From: Planctomycetaceae bacterium
GTDB lineage: Bacteria > Planctomycetota > Planctomycetia > Planctomycetales > Planctomycetaceae
Reading direction: 5' to 3'
Length of the DNA stretch: 61,740 nucleotides
Assembly: GCA_020850695.1 (NCBI GenBank)
Contig: JADZEF010000121.1
Location: 1 to 61,740 of the forward strand
Shown one piece after another: positions 8,401-16,482 of this stretch. A model generated the notes under the pieces. The model was not told where the DNA came from and did no database searches. It worked only from the letters and a program-made list of their open reading frames with translations. Every line of letters begins with the position of its first letter. Position 1 is the first letter of the stretch. The position numbers and the translations under genes were made by a program.

Positions 8401-8478
8401 CGCTTTCCGAGACCATTCAAGCGATTGGCTGTATGCGGCTGGCAAGAGATGCTCCACGGCGAATCGCGAATTCGGCAT
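5458..8478 (-). CDS. Exported PQQ sugar dehydrogenase fused to haem-c domains
   Basis: A 1006-residue export protein in three parts. Residues about 75-440 are a glucose/sorbosone dehydrogenase-type PQQ beta-propeller (LSGGHNGACLQFG, GDVGWEMFEMID and RGGNYGWSVKEG). Residues about 450-770 match the SO2930/HNE-type domain that follows such propellers and hold two haem sites, CILCH and CGHCH. The C-terminal 150 residues are the planctomycete haem-binding domain with CRNCHRVEGKGGEIGPDL. The likely role is oxidation of a sugar or polyol outside the cytoplasm with electrons passed to the fused cytochromes. The frame stays open 54 codons further upstream, but that piece crosses a family D hairpin; the ATG chosen gives a signal segment at about 28-45. 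Three CxxCH motifs imply transfer across the membrane and haem attachment by the cytochrome c system. Confidence 0.9.
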   Translation of the reverse strand: MPNSRFAVEHLLPAAYSQSLEWSRKAPGCVAFLGFMLFVSLSSQTVAADEAAPDAASAKRRQHGLEKRVPWTTSRLTGTPEPPPPYRAVPAFPKLKFGPLVDLVALPGTDWLVAEELAGKLVAFPNQKETERTEVMVDLAAAVPGFRMAYGIVFHPKFAENRYCYVSYVLADGLPDGTHVSRFTVTSLDPPRIDPKSEKVVLTWLSGGHNGACLQFGLDGMLYVSTGDASSPFPPDVRKTGQNLDDLLACILRIDVDKPEVDRGYRIPADNPFVGREGARGEIWAYGFRNPWKMSIDERRGDLWVGDVGWEMFEMIDRVERGGNYGWSVKEGSQPVLGERPPGPTPIHPPTVEHSHVEARSITGGRVYYGQRLRDLVGAYVYGDFVTGKLWAVRHDGKTVTEQRELCTTPIQIVAFGADAKGELLIVDHPGAIYTLEPTPPADTNRKFPTRLSETGLFASTAKHQPADGVIAYSINAEAWADGATSERFVALPGEGKLGVFDSENVQVGYLKGAWKFPIDGVLAKTVSLALDPARPNDQRRMETQILHYDGRDWHAYAYAWNDQQDDAELVPAEGATRTFTLGGAGADARQRTWRPVARNECILCHTTRAGSLQAFTPAQLNRDQRYGEVVADQLATLTHIGLFESAPATTEATVDPYGQQGSLEERARSYLQLNCGHCHRRGGGGTAAIDLRPGLPLAQTNLLSGRPTQGTFGIHAAQLIAPGKPSHSVLYYRMATLGRGRMPHFGSHEVDERGLRLMGDWIESLGERAAPSTPLKALSADGTTADAVKNAAGELLSTTAGAVELVRALDGERLRPDVKAQAVEAALAHPEPAIRGLFERFLPETKRSLSLATVAKPSELLHLAGDGGRGRALFFEAKGVSCRNCHRVEGKGGEIGPDLTGIGRRLSKAKILEGILEPSRTIAPKFVAWMVETTSGQVQTGLLEKQTAEEVVLKTVENKSLRFRTPEIETIVPQARSLMPELLLRDLKPQEIADLVAFLMESRAK

Positions 8479-8584
8479 GAGCGACTGGAGCCCCGCGCAA
8501 GGACATGCGGAGCGGTGATCGCATCGACACGAGCACAGCGTACCGGGCGCCCAGCCCTCCGCAAACGCAGGTGCGTCGGTTCTC

Positions 8585-8608
8585 GCACGGGCAGGAGTGC
8601 CCGTGATA
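8585..8608. repeat. Repeat family D, copy 1
   Basis: Short perfect hairpin CACGGGCA-GGAG-TGCCCGTG between the divergent dehydrogenase and LamG genes. The same hairpin occurs at about 12330, 34552, 34598 and 53356. Confidence 0.85.
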
Positions 8609-8657
8609 CGATCCCCGCTCGATCTCCGATACTGACCCACTGCCCAGGGGATGAAAC

Positions 8658-9341
8658 ATGACGAACAGAGTCGTGACGGTTGCGGTGGCTCTCGTGGCGA
8701 TAATGGTCGTGTCCCACGCTATTGCCGATGGTGATGCGGCTTCACCGAAGTCCGCCGTCGTCTGGAACCTCGACAACCTCAAGCAGATTGGCGGGCATGC
8801 CGTGCAGGTCGTCGGCGAACCGCGGGTCATTGAGGTCGACGGCTTCAAAGCCATGCAGTTCGACGGCAAGGACGACGGGATCTTTCTCGACGTCCATCCG
8901 CTGGCCGGGGCAGGGGAGTTCACCGCGGAAGTCGTCTTCCGGCCCGATGCCGGCGGACCGGCCGAGCAGCGGTTCTTCCACATGCAGGAGAACGGCAGCG
9001 AGAACCGCGTGATGTTCGAGACCCGCGTCACGAAGGACGGCGAATGGTTTCTCGACACGCACATCCAGAGCGGCGAGGCGGGCTTTACGCTCTTCGCCGA
9101 GAAGCACAAGCACCCCGTGGGGCGCTGGTATCACGCGGCCCTCGTCGTCGACGGCAAGGAGATGCGGCACTACGTCGACGGCAAGCTCGAAATGGCGACC
9201 CCCATCACCTATCGCCCGCAAGCGGCCGGACGCACGTCGCTGGGCGTGCGTCAGAACAAGGTCTTCTGGTTTCAGGGAGCGATCCGCACGGCGCGATTCA
9301 CCCGCGGCGTGCTGGAGCCGAGGGCCTTTCTGAGGCCGTGA
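8658..9341 (+). CDS. Secreted LamG/concanavalin-like lectin-fold protein
   Basis: A 227-residue protein with a signal peptide (hydrophobic 5-22, then AIADGDAA) and one jelly-roll domain of the LamG/concanavalin A-like superfamily: FDGKDDGIFLD early, FTAEVVFRPD, the WYHAALVVDGKEMRHYVDG hairpin typical of these domains, and a final GVRQNKVFWFQGAIRTARF strand. These domains bind glycans or proteins; no catalytic residues are suggested. GGGGATGAAAC-type purine-rich sequence precedes the ATG. It is divergent from the sugar dehydrogenase across 180 bases and could share its regulatory region. Ligand unknown. Confidence 0.85.
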   Translation: MTNRVVTVAVALVAIMVVSHAIADGDAASPKSAVVWNLDNLKQIGGHAVQVVGEPRVIEVDGFKAMQFDGKDDGIFLDVHPLAGAGEFTAEVVFRPDAGGPAEQRFFHMQENGSENRVMFETRVTKDGEWFLDTHIQSGEAGFTLFAEKHKHPVGRWYHAALVVDGKEMRHYVDGKLEMATPITYRPQAAGRTSLGVRQNKVFWFQGAIRTARFTRGVLEPRAFLRP

Positions 9342-9412
9342 GCGTTGCCCTCACATTCCGCATGACGGGCGGATGCACATCGAGTGCCGCGGTTGCAGCC
9401 GGAGCGACCCGG

Positions 9413-9793
9413 TCACTCGCCCACGAGTCGCATCGCGATGTCGCCGAGCGATTCGTCGTCCGACTGGCGGGCGTCCTCGGGTGTCAGGCCCAAACCGTCC
9501 AGCAAGGATTCGGCCTGCTCGAACGGGCAGAACTTTTCGGTGCGGGTGAGGAAGGGCTTGAAGTCCGCATCCCGCATCGCGTCGGCGAAGGACGGATAAC
9601 GGCTCAGCAGATGCCTGGGCGCCTCGCCAAGGACGGCGGTGCGGCAGCGCTCCGCCACCGCGGGCCAGCCCGCCCGCAACGCCGCCGCGCCTCCCAGGAC
9701 GAGAAACCGTCCGCGTCCGAGCGTCTGCCGCTTGCGATGCGCGACGTCGGCGAGTTGCAGGTAAACCAGCATGATCCGTTCGTGGTCGATCAT
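9413..9793 (-). CDS. Conserved hypothetical protein downstream of xerC
   Basis: A 126-residue soluble protein without signal peptide, membrane span or recognised motif. It begins MIDHERIMLVYLQLADVAHRKRQ, contains an Arg/Ala-rich helical middle, and one Cys-Pro pair (KFCPFEQAESLLDGLGL). Its ATG lies 10 bases after the xerC stop, so both genes are very probably one operon. I do not recognise a family; the tight link to xerC suggests a housekeeping role in planctomycetes but this is inference only. Confidence 0.75.
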   Translation of the reverse strand: MIDHERIMLVYLQLADVAHRKRQTLGRGRFLVLGGAAALRAGWPAVAERCRTAVLGEAPRHLLSRYPSFADAMRDADFKPFLTRTEKFCPFEQAESLLDGLGLTPEDARQSDDESLGDIAMRLVGE

Positions 9794-9802
9794 GCCGCCA
9801 TC

Positions 9803-10735
9803 TTATCCCGCAGCCGCCTGATCGTTCGAGAGCGATCCGGACGCGTGCGGATGAGATTTCTCGTACGTCTCGCGCAGCCGTCGCGTGCTGACATGCGTGT
9901 AGATCTGGGTCGTCGTCAGGCTCTTGTGCCCCAGCAGTTCCTGCACGCTGCGGAGATCGGCCCCGCCGTCGAGAAGATGAGTGGCAAAGCTGTGACGTAG
10001 CGTGTGCGGGGATGTGATCTGCTCCAGTCCCGCCGTCTGAAGGTGATCCTTGAGCAGACGTCCGACGCTGCGGGTGGTGAGGCGGCGTCCGAACCGATTG
10101 AGGAACATGGCGTCCTGTTCCTCGGCGCTCGCCGTGGAATCGGGTATCCGCACTTCCAGCCAGCGGTCGAGAGCGCGGGTGGCGTAGCTGCCGACGGGTG
10201 AGACCCGTTCCTTGCGTCCCTTTCCGCGGACCCGCAGCACCCCCGCATCGCGATCCCAGTCACTGAGATTCAGGCCAACGAGTTCCGCGACGCGAAGCCC
10301 CGCAGAGTAGGTTGTCTCAAGCATCGCCCGGTCGCGAAGTCCTGCCGGCTCGTTCGCCGGAGGGGCTTCGAGCAGCCGCGCCACCTGCTCGGTCGTCAGG
10401 AAGTGAGGCAGCTTGCGACCGGCCCGCGGCGTACGCAACGCCTTCGCGGGATTGGTCGGGCAGATTCCCTCGCGGCAGCAGAAGCGGAAAAACGTCCGCA
10501 GGCATGCGAGCCGCCGCGCAATCGTCGACCGTTTGTATCCACACGCGTGAAGGTACGAGACATACCCGCGGAGCAGCGCGATGTGGACGGCCTCGGGCTC
10601 AGGCACGCCTCCCGCCTGTTCGCGGAAATAGATGAGCAGGCATTCCAGGTCGTCCGCATACGACTTGAGCGTCAACGGCGAGGCGTTGCGCTCGATGCGG
10701 AGGTAACGTTCGAAGCGCTCGATAGCAGCCTGCAT
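9803..10735 (-). CDS. xerC: Tyrosine recombinase XerC/XerD
   Basis: A 310-residue site-specific recombinase that resolves chromosome dimers at dif. It has an N-terminal SAM-like core-binding domain (about 1-95) and a C-terminal catalytic domain with the full set of active residues: Arg in [10 protein letters not shown], Lys in [10 protein letters not shown], the HxxR of [12 protein letters not shown], His in [11 protein letters not shown] and the nucleophile Tyr in QIYTHV. Length is normal for Xer proteins (about 300). The absence of integrase-type arm-binding domains and of any mobile-element context argues for the chromosomal enzyme; XerC against XerD cannot be settled from sequence alone. 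It is followed at once by the small hypothetical gene. Confidence 0.93.
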   Translation of the reverse strand: MQAAIERFERYLRIERNASPLTLKSYADDLECLLIYFREQAGGVPEPEAVHIALLRGYVSYLHACGYKRSTIARRLACLRTFFRFCCREGICPTNPAKALRTPRAGRKLPHFLTTEQVARLLEAPPANEPAGLRDRAMLETTYSAGLRVAELVGLNLSDWDRDAGVLRVRGKGRKERVSPVGSYATRALDRWLEVRIPDSTASAEEQDAMFLNRFGRRLTTRSVGRLLKDHLQTAGLEQITSPHTLRHSFATHLLDGGADLRSVQELLGHKSLTTTQIYTHVSTRRLRETYEKSHPHASGSLSNDQAAAG

Positions 10736-10810
10736 GGGACTGTCGCGTGAGGCGCCACGTCCATGCGGCCGGAACTTGAGGAAAAATGCAAGCGGTCTTC
10801 GTCCGAGTGA

Positions 10811-10850
10811 TGCTCCCCGGCTGCGGCTTTGAGCAGCCGGGGTGCCGGAG
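10811..10850. repeat. Repeat family C, copy 1
   Basis: Hairpin of about 40 bases: GCTCCCCGGCTGC-GGCTTTGA-GCAGCCGGGG with outer GGAGC closing the stem. The invariant part in all copies is the loop segment (GGCTTTGAGC or its complement); the stem bases vary but remain paired. Confidence 0.85.
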
Positions 10851-10882
10851 CAAACGACTCACGAGTGCGAGAGATCGTCTGC

Positions 10883-10923
10883 TTCGGCACCCAGGGTTAC
10901 CAAAGCGGCACCCTGGGTGCTGC
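10883..10923. repeat. Repeat family C, copy 2 (variant)
   Basis: Variant of the same hairpin: GCACCCAGGGT, a short loop TACCAAAGC, then GCACCCTGGGTGC. It abuts the stop codon of the small downstream gene. Confidence 0.75.
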
Positions 10924-10925
10924 GA

Positions 10926-11159
10926 TCACGCCGCTTCGGGGAAGCGGTTGTGGCGGTGCGTTTGCGGCTCGGGCTTCTGCTTCAGTCGACGCACCTTCTG
11001 GCTGAGGACAGCGGCGTCGTACCAGGTGAAGTTCAGCTCTTTGTCGGCGGCGAACTTCCCCAGCGTGCGAAGCAACTCCGGCGTGCTTTCGTCGTCGTAC
11101 AGGAAGATGTACCGCTCGCTGTCTTTAACGAGCGCCAGCACGTTCATCGCCTGTTCCAT
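10926..11159 (-). CDS. Small conserved hypothetical protein
   Basis: A 77-residue soluble protein starting MEQAMNVLALVKDSERY. It has an alpha/beta look (MNVLALV strand, ERYIFLYDDES, a helix TPELLRTLGKFAADKEL, then FTWYDAAVLSQKV) and a basic tail. The frame is open 22 codons further, but the chosen ATG has GAGGAG about 8 bases before it. Small proteins of this pattern recur in planctomycetes as far as I recall; no function is known to me. Possible single-domain regulator or clamp-like adaptor is speculation. Confidence 0.7.
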   Translation of the reverse strand: MEQAMNVLALVKDSERYIFLYDDESTPELLRTLGKFAADKELNFTWYDAAVLSQKVRRLKQKPEPQTHRHNRFPEAA

Positions 11160-11463
11160 GGGCCGACTCCTCGATGCTGCTCGATGTGGTCGTCTCTCGC
11201 CTGAATGAGCCGGAATCCCTTCCAAAACCTCAACGCGCGAAGGATTGACGTCCCACCACCCCGCACGGAAGGAGCCCTCGCGACGGTCCGCGCGTCTCCC
11301 CCCTCTGTTATCGGACGGTTGCGCGGCAGACCCCCGCCGATCCTGAAAAAATCAGGATCAACTTCGCTCGATCCAACGAACGTCGATCCGATTCGTCCAC
11401 CTTGCACGACGGTGGAATCTGGGGAAGATGGACGCTCTCCAAACTCCTCCACGAGGTTGCGCC

Positions 11464-12315
11464 GTGCTGATTGCCGGAGTTCAGATGGACGTCACGATCG
11501 GTGACGTGGATGCGAACGTCGCCGCGATGATCGAGCGGCTGCGCGAGACACGTGCCCAGGGAGCGCGGCTGGCGATTTTTCCCGAGTGTGCGGCATCGGG
11601 GTATTGCTTCGGAAGCAAGGAGGAAGCACTGCCGTTCGCTCAGCCCGTGCCCGGGCCAATCACTGCGGCAATGAGTGCCGCGTGTGCGGAGCTCGACACG
11701 TTCGCCGTCTTCGGCATGCTCGAGCGGGACGGCGATCGCGTGTTCAATGCCGCGGTGCTGGTCGGGCCGAAGGGTGTCATTGGCTCGTATCGCAAGGTGC
11801 ATCTTCCCTATCTCGGAATCGACATGTTCACGTCGTTCGGCGACCGGCCGTTCGATGTGCATGCGGCCGGCGACGTGAAGATTGGCATGCAGATCTGCTA
11901 CGACGCGTCGTTCCCCGAGGCCTCCCGTTGCCAGGCCCTCCTGGGGGCCGACCTCATCGTCCTGCCGACGAACTGGCCGCCGGGAGCCGAGTGCATGGCT
12001 AACTGGGCTGTCAACACGCGGGCACTGGAGAACGCGGTCTATTTCGCGGCCGTCAATCGCGTGGGAACCGAGCGCGGATTCCCGTTCATCGGCCGGAGCC
12101 GCATCTGCGATCCTTCAGGAAACACGCTCGCCGAGTCCACCGGCACTGGCGAGGAGATTCTCTACGCCGAGATCGATCCGGCCCGCGCCCGACGCAAGCA
12201 CATCATTCGCGTCCCCGGCAAGCACGAGATCGATCGACTCGCCGATCGTCGCCCGGAAATGTACGGGCCGCTCATCGCCCCGCACACGCTCAAGCGGCCG
12301 GGGCGCGATTCGTAG
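11464..12315 (+). CDS. Carbon-nitrogen hydrolase (nitrilase superfamily)
   Basis: A 283-residue amidase/nitrilase-fold enzyme. The catalytic triad is visible: Glu in RLAIFPECAASGY, Lys in GSYRKVHLPYLG, and Cys in GMQICYDASFPE. Later landmarks NWAVNTRALEN and FIGRSRICDPSGN also fit. Such enzymes hydrolyse amides, carbamoyl or nitrile groups; substrate cannot be read off. The GTG start was preferred because GAGG lies seven bases before it and the protein then opens with the family's IAGVQMDV strand; an ATG 36 bases upstream has its purine run too close. It converges with an amidinotransferase-family hydrolase, so both may act on guanidino or ureido compounds, which is inference. Confidence 0.88.
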   Translation: MLIAGVQMDVTIGDVDANVAAMIERLRETRAQGARLAIFPECAASGYCFGSKEEALPFAQPVPGPITAAMSAACAELDTFAVFGMLERDGDRVFNAAVLVGPKGVIGSYRKVHLPYLGIDMFTSFGDRPFDVHAAGDVKIGMQICYDASFPEASRCQALLGADLIVLPTNWPPGAECMANWAVNTRALENAVYFAAVNRVGTERGFPFIGRSRICDPSGNTLAESTGTGEEILYAEIDPARARRKHIIRVPGKHEIDRLADRRPEMYGPLIAPHTLKRPGRDS

Positions 12316-12326
12316 CGTTCACGGGC

Positions 12327-12354
12327 CGTAGCACGGGCACTCCTGCCCGTGCTG
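12327..12354. repeat. Repeat family D, copy 2
   Basis: Perfect hairpin GCACGGGCA-CTCC-TGCCCGTGC in the spacer between the two convergent hydrolase genes. Its place could let it act as a two-way transcription stop, though there is no T-run. Confidence 0.85.
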
Positions 12355-12363
12355 CGGATTGCG

Positions 12364-13197
12364 CTAAGACCACAGTGCCGCGTCTTCGCCATCCAGCCGA
12401 AGGGTCAGGCACTTCGCGCTGCCGCCGGCCTTGATGAATTCTCCCAACTCGGTGCTGTGCGGTTCGTAGCCGCGCATGCGAAGCTCCGCTTCGAGCTTCG
12501 GGCAGCCGGTGTTGAGCGCCACGTGATGCCCGACGACGACCGCGTTGCAGGCGAACCGCGCCGCCTCCTCGGGCTCGACCGCGATCAGTCCCGGCACCAG
12601 TTGCTTCAGGACCGTGCGGCCATACTCATCAAAAGCCGCCGGATACCACAGCGCTTCCCCCGGCTTCAGCGGGCAGAAGCAGGTGTCGAGATGGTAGTAG
12701 TGCTCGTCGACAAGCTGCAGCGGAATGACGCGGCACCGCATCTGAGAGGCCACCCACTGTTCGGCCCGCGCATCGCTGCGAATGATGTAGCCCGCGAACA
12801 GCGTGTCCCCGCAGAAGAGCCCGTCCCCGGCTCCCTCGAAGTACATCCCTTCGGGCAGCTCGATCGTTTCGAATCCTGCGGATCGGAACCAGACGTCGTC
12901 GTGCGGGGTCTCTCCCTGGCGGGCTTCGTGCCGGAACCGCGGCAGGAAGACCTTGTGATGCCACACGAGTCCCGCATTGGCGGTGAAGACCAGATCGGGA
13001 AGCCCTTTCACGGCCGTCATCAATCGCACATCGACGCCCAGCGAGATCAGCAGGGCGTGCAGGTCGTGCCATTGCTTGCGGGCTTCCTCGGCATCACTCG
13101 GCCGGCCCCGGTTCATCCAGGGATTGATTTCATATTCGATCCCGTAGTGATCGGGGGGGCACATCAGAATGGTGGGCCGAATCCATCGCCGTTCCAT
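12364..13197 (-). CDS. Amidinotransferase/DDAH-family hydrolase
   Basis: A 277-residue pentein-fold enzyme of the arginine deiminase/dimethylargininase/amidinotransferase superfamily. It shows the expected substrate-binding and catalytic residues in order: DLVFTANAG, the acidic FEGAGDGLF, the catalytic His in YYHLDTCFCPL, and the nucleophile Cys in GGSAKCLTLRL near the end. The likely chemistry is hydrolysis of a guanidino or ureido group (citrulline-, dimethylarginine- or related substrates). AGGG stands about six bases before the ATG. No arginine catabolic operon surrounds it; only the convergent amidase might be a functional partner. Confidence 0.87.
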   Translation of the reverse strand: MERRWIRPTILMCPPDHYGIEYEINPWMNRGRPSDAEEARKQWHDLHALLISLGVDVRLMTAVKGLPDLVFTANAGLVWHHKVFLPRFRHEARQGETPHDDVWFRSAGFETIELPEGMYFEGAGDGLFCGDTLFAGYIIRSDARAEQWVASQMRCRVIPLQLVDEHYYHLDTCFCPLKPGEALWYPAAFDEYGRTVLKQLVPGLIAVEPEEAARFACNAVVVGHHVALNTGCPKLEAELRMRGYEPHSTELGEFIKAGGSAKCLTLRLDGEDAALWS

Positions 13198-13326
13198 GAC
13201 AGATCCCTGAGGTGACGAAACCGCGCGGGCTGTCCTCTCATTCTACGCCATGAGGCGATGGCTCCCAATGCGAGCGGCTGTTCGGTCGCGCGAGTCTGTG
13301 CCGGCGCGTCACTCTCACGATCTCCG

Positions 13327-14046
13327 TTACTCCGCCATGGATGGCGATGCGACGACCTGCTGAAGTCTCTCCGCTTGGCCAGGAAACATTCGACGGAAGG
13401 CGAAATGGCTGGGAACGTAGATCATGAGCGGGTAGGCGACCATCAGGAAGGCCAGCCACGCGGCCGGCGGCATCCAGGTCTGGGCCGCGTCGTCTTTCGG
13501 CCCCTGAAGCTTGTTGAGGTTTCCCGCCAGAGACTTCCATTCGGCGGGAATGAACGATGCGTTCATCAGCAGGAATGATGCGATCAGCACACACCAGCAG
13601 CAGATGACCTGCCAGGCCAGCGAGCGGCGGTCGTATCCCAGGCGGAGGGTGAGATAGATCAGCAGGAACGGCAGCCAGCCGTGGAACGTCGACAGGCCTC
13701 GCGCAACGAGCGAGTAATTCGTATCGAACATGTAGCCGCTCATTCCGAGCGGACTTCCACCCCCACACAGCGCAATCACGAAATCGGCAACCCAGATCAT
13801 TTGCGGAAAGACGATTCCCACGGCGGGAATCGAGGCGATCAGCGGGCTTTCGGTCCAGACCGCCACGAGAGTCAATAGCAGGGCGACATCGCAGAACCAG
13901 AGAAAGTTCAGTGGCCCGTAGCTCGTCCAGTAAACGGGAATCAGGACCGACATGAACGCGGTATAGGCGACCTTGAGCCACAGCGGAATACGGCGCTCCG
14001 CAGGGGTTGTCGTCGTTTCCGCGAGAAGTTCGAGAGATTGCGTCAT
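13327..14046 (-). CDS. Multi-pass membrane protein, unknown function
   Basis: A 239-residue protein with about six hydrophobic segments (among them LWLKVAYTAFMSVLIPVYW, FLWFCDVALLLTLVAVW, VWADFVIALCGGG, LPFLLIYLTLRLGY, VICCWCVLIASFLLM and WLAFLMVAYPLMIYV). It has no catalytic motif that I recognise. Similar integral membrane proteins, annotated only as membrane protein, occur in planctomycetes. The start used is the ATG beginning MTQSLELLAE; an upstream frame extension of 24 codons has no membrane or signal character. It stands alone between convergent and divergent neighbours. Confidence 0.75.
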   Translation of the reverse strand: MTQSLELLAETTTTPAERRIPLWLKVAYTAFMSVLIPVYWTSYGPLNFLWFCDVALLLTLVAVWTESPLIASIPAVGIVFPQMIWVADFVIALCGGGSPLGMSGYMFDTNYSLVARGLSTFHGWLPFLLIYLTLRLGYDRRSLAWQVICCWCVLIASFLLMNASFIPAEWKSLAGNLNKLQGPKDDAAQTWMPPAAWLAFLMVAYPLMIYVPSHFAFRRMFPGQAERLQQVVASPSMAE

Positions 14047-14325
14047 GGGTGATTCCAAGCTCGAGAGCGGCCCGTCATTTCGAGAAATCGAATCGGAGTC
14101 CAAACCCCAATTCCGCACTGGCGCCGGTGCGTCGTTTACCGCAATTCCTGATCAGGCAATTCCTTAGAACGGCAACTTTCCTGAAACAGGTGCTTGCCGG
14201 ATTGAAAAGCCCAGTCATACCATGAAGGGCGTCAAACGCTCTGGAATCTCACGGTCAATTCTCGACCTTGCCAGAGCGTCCCTTCGGATCGACCCCATCT
14301 TCTCTTCGGGCCCCGAGGTTTCTTC

Positions 14326-14763
14326 ATGGCCAGCGTTTCCGACCTGCTGCGCTCCAAGCGCCCCGTCCTGCACACGATTCCGTCTCACGTGACGGTGCTC
14401 GACGCGACCCGCGTGATGAATGATCACAAGATCGGTGCGGTGATCGTCACGCGCGACGACCGGATCGTCGGCATTTTCACCGAGCGCGACGTGCTGCACC
14501 GCATCGTGGCCGAAGAACGTCCCCCGCGCCGCGTCAAGGTGGAAGACGTCATGACGAGCGACGTCATGTGCTGCTTCCCCGAGTCCTCGCTGGAGGAAGT
14601 CCGCGGCGTGATGAAGAACCGCCGCATCCGCCATCTGCCCGTGGTGGAGCAGGGAGGGAAGGTCCTCGGAATGATCTCGATCGGCGATCTCAACGCCTAC
14701 GAGTCGAGCGATCTGGAAATGACGATCCACAACCTGCACGACTATATTTATGGCCGGGTGTGA
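14326..14763 (+). CDS. Tandem CBS-domain protein
   Basis: A 145-residue protein made only of two CBS motifs forming a Bateman module: the first covers about 12-65 (HVTVLDATRVMNDHKIGAV, RIVGIFTERDVLHRIV) and the second about 75-140 (VEDVMTSDVMCCFPESSLEE, KVLGMISIGDLNAY). Such stand-alone modules sense adenosine nucleotides such as AMP or ATP and may act as regulators of partner enzymes or simply as sensors. The residues GIFTERD and GMISIGD are the typical nucleotide-pocket signatures. No partner gene is adjacent. Confidence 0.92.
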   Translation: MASVSDLLRSKRPVLHTIPSHVTVLDATRVMNDHKIGAVIVTRDDRIVGIFTERDVLHRIVAEERPPRRVKVEDVMTSDVMCCFPESSLEEVRGVMKNRRIRHLPVVEQGGKVLGMISIGDLNAYESSDLEMTIHNLHDYIYGRV

Positions 14764-14817
14764 ACCGATTCTGCGGGCCCCCACCGGGCGAGCCCGGTGG
14801 AGTGACTGACGCCGCGA

Positions 14818-16200
14818 TCACGAGAGCTCGTCGATCGGCTTCCCGGACGGCAGCACCTTGATCGGGCGGCCCGCGTTATTGATATAGCTCTTCTCGGTGT
14901 CGACGCCGAGATAACGGTACATCGTCGCCAGCACGTCCTGCGGGGTTTTCGGGTTCTCGACAGGGAAGGCCGCCTTCGAGTCGGACGAACCGACGACGCG
15001 GCCTCCCTTCACGGGTCCGCCGGCCAGCGCGGCGCTGAAGACATTCGGGTAGTGGTCGCGACCTGCGTTCGCATTGACGCGCGGGGTGCGGCCGAATTCG
15101 CCCCAGGCCACGACAAGCGTCGACTCCAGCAGTCCCCGCTGGTCGAGGTCTTCGATGAGGGCCGAATACGCCTGATCGAACCGCGGGAGGAAACCGAGGC
15201 GGAGCGACTCGAAACCTTTGACGTGCGTGTCCCACCACCGCAGGTCAACCGTCACGAGCCGCACGCCCGCTTCAACGAGCCGGCGGGCCAGCAGGATCCG
15301 CTGACTCCACGCGGGAGCCCCGCATCGATCGGCCGCTCCCGGATCGAAGGCGGGCTGAAAGCCATAACGTTCGCGAAGGGCGCGGGGCTCAGCGTCGAGA
15401 TCGAAAGCCGCCCGCGCCTTTTCCGTGCTGAGGATGCCCCACGCCTGCTGCTGGAATCGGTCCATCGCCGTCATCTGCCCGGAGCGATCAACTTCATCGC
15501 GAAGCCGGTCAAAACCGCCCAGCAGTTCGCGGCGGTCGCCAAGGCGGTTCACCGAGATGCCGTCCGCCAAGGCGAAGTTCGGCACTTTGAACGGCCCCTC
15601 CTGAGCCGGGTCGGCCAGCGTCTCGAACGGCTTGTTGGCCACGCCGAGATAGGCCGAGTTCGTCCCCGGCACCATCTTCGGGATCATCACGTACGCCGGC
15701 AGTTCGGGATTCTGCCGCTGCAACTGTTCCGCGACGATCGACCCGCAACTGGGGTGAATGTTCTGGTCGGGGTTCGGCCCCGTGTTGTACCCCGTGAAGC
15801 AGATCTGGTCGCCAGTCGAGTGACCCGCGTCGTGGTGGTGGAGGCTGCGGACGATCGACCACTTGTCCTGGATCTTGCCGCACATCGGCAGCATGTCGGA
15901 CAGCATGATGCCTGGGACATTCGTCGACGAAACGCCGAATTCGCCCCGGTACTCGACAGGCGCTTCGGGCTTCGGATCCCACATGTCCTGATGAGCGGGC
16001 CCGCCGCGCATCCAGAGGATGATCACCGAGCGGGTGCGGTCGACGGACGAACCGGCTTTCGATTCGGCGCGCAACAGGTCGGCGAGGCCGAAACCGGAAA
16101 AGCCAAGCATCCCTGCCTTCAGAAAACCGCGGCGGTTGGTTTTCAGAAGGTGGCGGAATTCGGAGCAACCGACGCGGGCGGAATCGGAGCGGCTCGTCAT
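14818..16200 (-). CDS. Tat-exported DUF1501 protein
   Basis: A 460-residue planctomycete protein of the DUF1501 family, which has an alkaline phosphatase/sulfatase-like fold. A twin-arginine signal is clear (TNRRGFLKAGMLGFSG at about 22-37). Family hallmarks follow: IILWMRGGPAHQDMWDPKP, HHHDAGHSTGDQ, PSCGSIVAEQL, VDLRWWDTH, VVAWGEFGRTPRVN and GRDHYP. Metal binding by the Asp/His residues is expected but the reaction is unknown. Genes of this family commonly pair with DUF1549/DUF1553 cytochrome genes; here none is next to it, so it is a stand-alone copy. Confidence 0.93.
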   Translation of the reverse strand: MTSRSDSARVGCSEFRHLLKTNRRGFLKAGMLGFSGFGLADLLRAESKAGSSVDRTRSVIILWMRGGPAHQDMWDPKPEAPVEYRGEFGVSSTNVPGIMLSDMLPMCGKIQDKWSIVRSLHHHDAGHSTGDQICFTGYNTGPNPDQNIHPSCGSIVAEQLQRQNPELPAYVMIPKMVPGTNSAYLGVANKPFETLADPAQEGPFKVPNFALADGISVNRLGDRRELLGGFDRLRDEVDRSGQMTAMDRFQQQAWGILSTEKARAAFDLDAEPRALRERYGFQPAFDPGAADRCGAPAWSQRILLARRLVEAGVRLVTVDLRWWDTHVKGFESLRLGFLPRFDQAYSALIEDLDQRGLLESTLVVAWGEFGRTPRVNANAGRDHYPNVFSAALAGGPVKGGRVVGSSDSKAAFPVENPKTPQDVLATMYRYLGVDTEKSYINNAGRPIKVLPSGKPIDELS

Positions 16201-16482
16201 GGAGAGATCCGCAGGCGGGAATGGTCGGCAGGGCGGACATGCTTCAACGAAGCGATCCGTTCACTATCGTAGGCTCAGGAGATATCGGAAATCAATCATG
16301 CGATCAAGAGAAAGGACGAGAAAGGATGGGGAATGCGGGTGAGTTTGACTCGCTGCGGCGGAAACTGGGTAGCGACGGAGAGTTTTTCCGGCGATTCCCG
16401 TGGGAACGAAGGATCAAACTCAAGCGGTTGTGAAGGCTTTTCCGAAGAAATGAGGTGGTGAATTCCAGCAAAGGAGTGCTGC

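Noticed and set aside
9803..10735. XerC-type recombinase as integrase of a genomic island
   Set aside because: It has the size and domain plan of a chromosomal Xer protein, and no attachment repeats, tRNA junction or phage genes are nearby.
15052..16272. 406-codon plus-strand frame
   Set aside because: Antisense to the DUF1501 gene, which has a Tat signal and family motifs.
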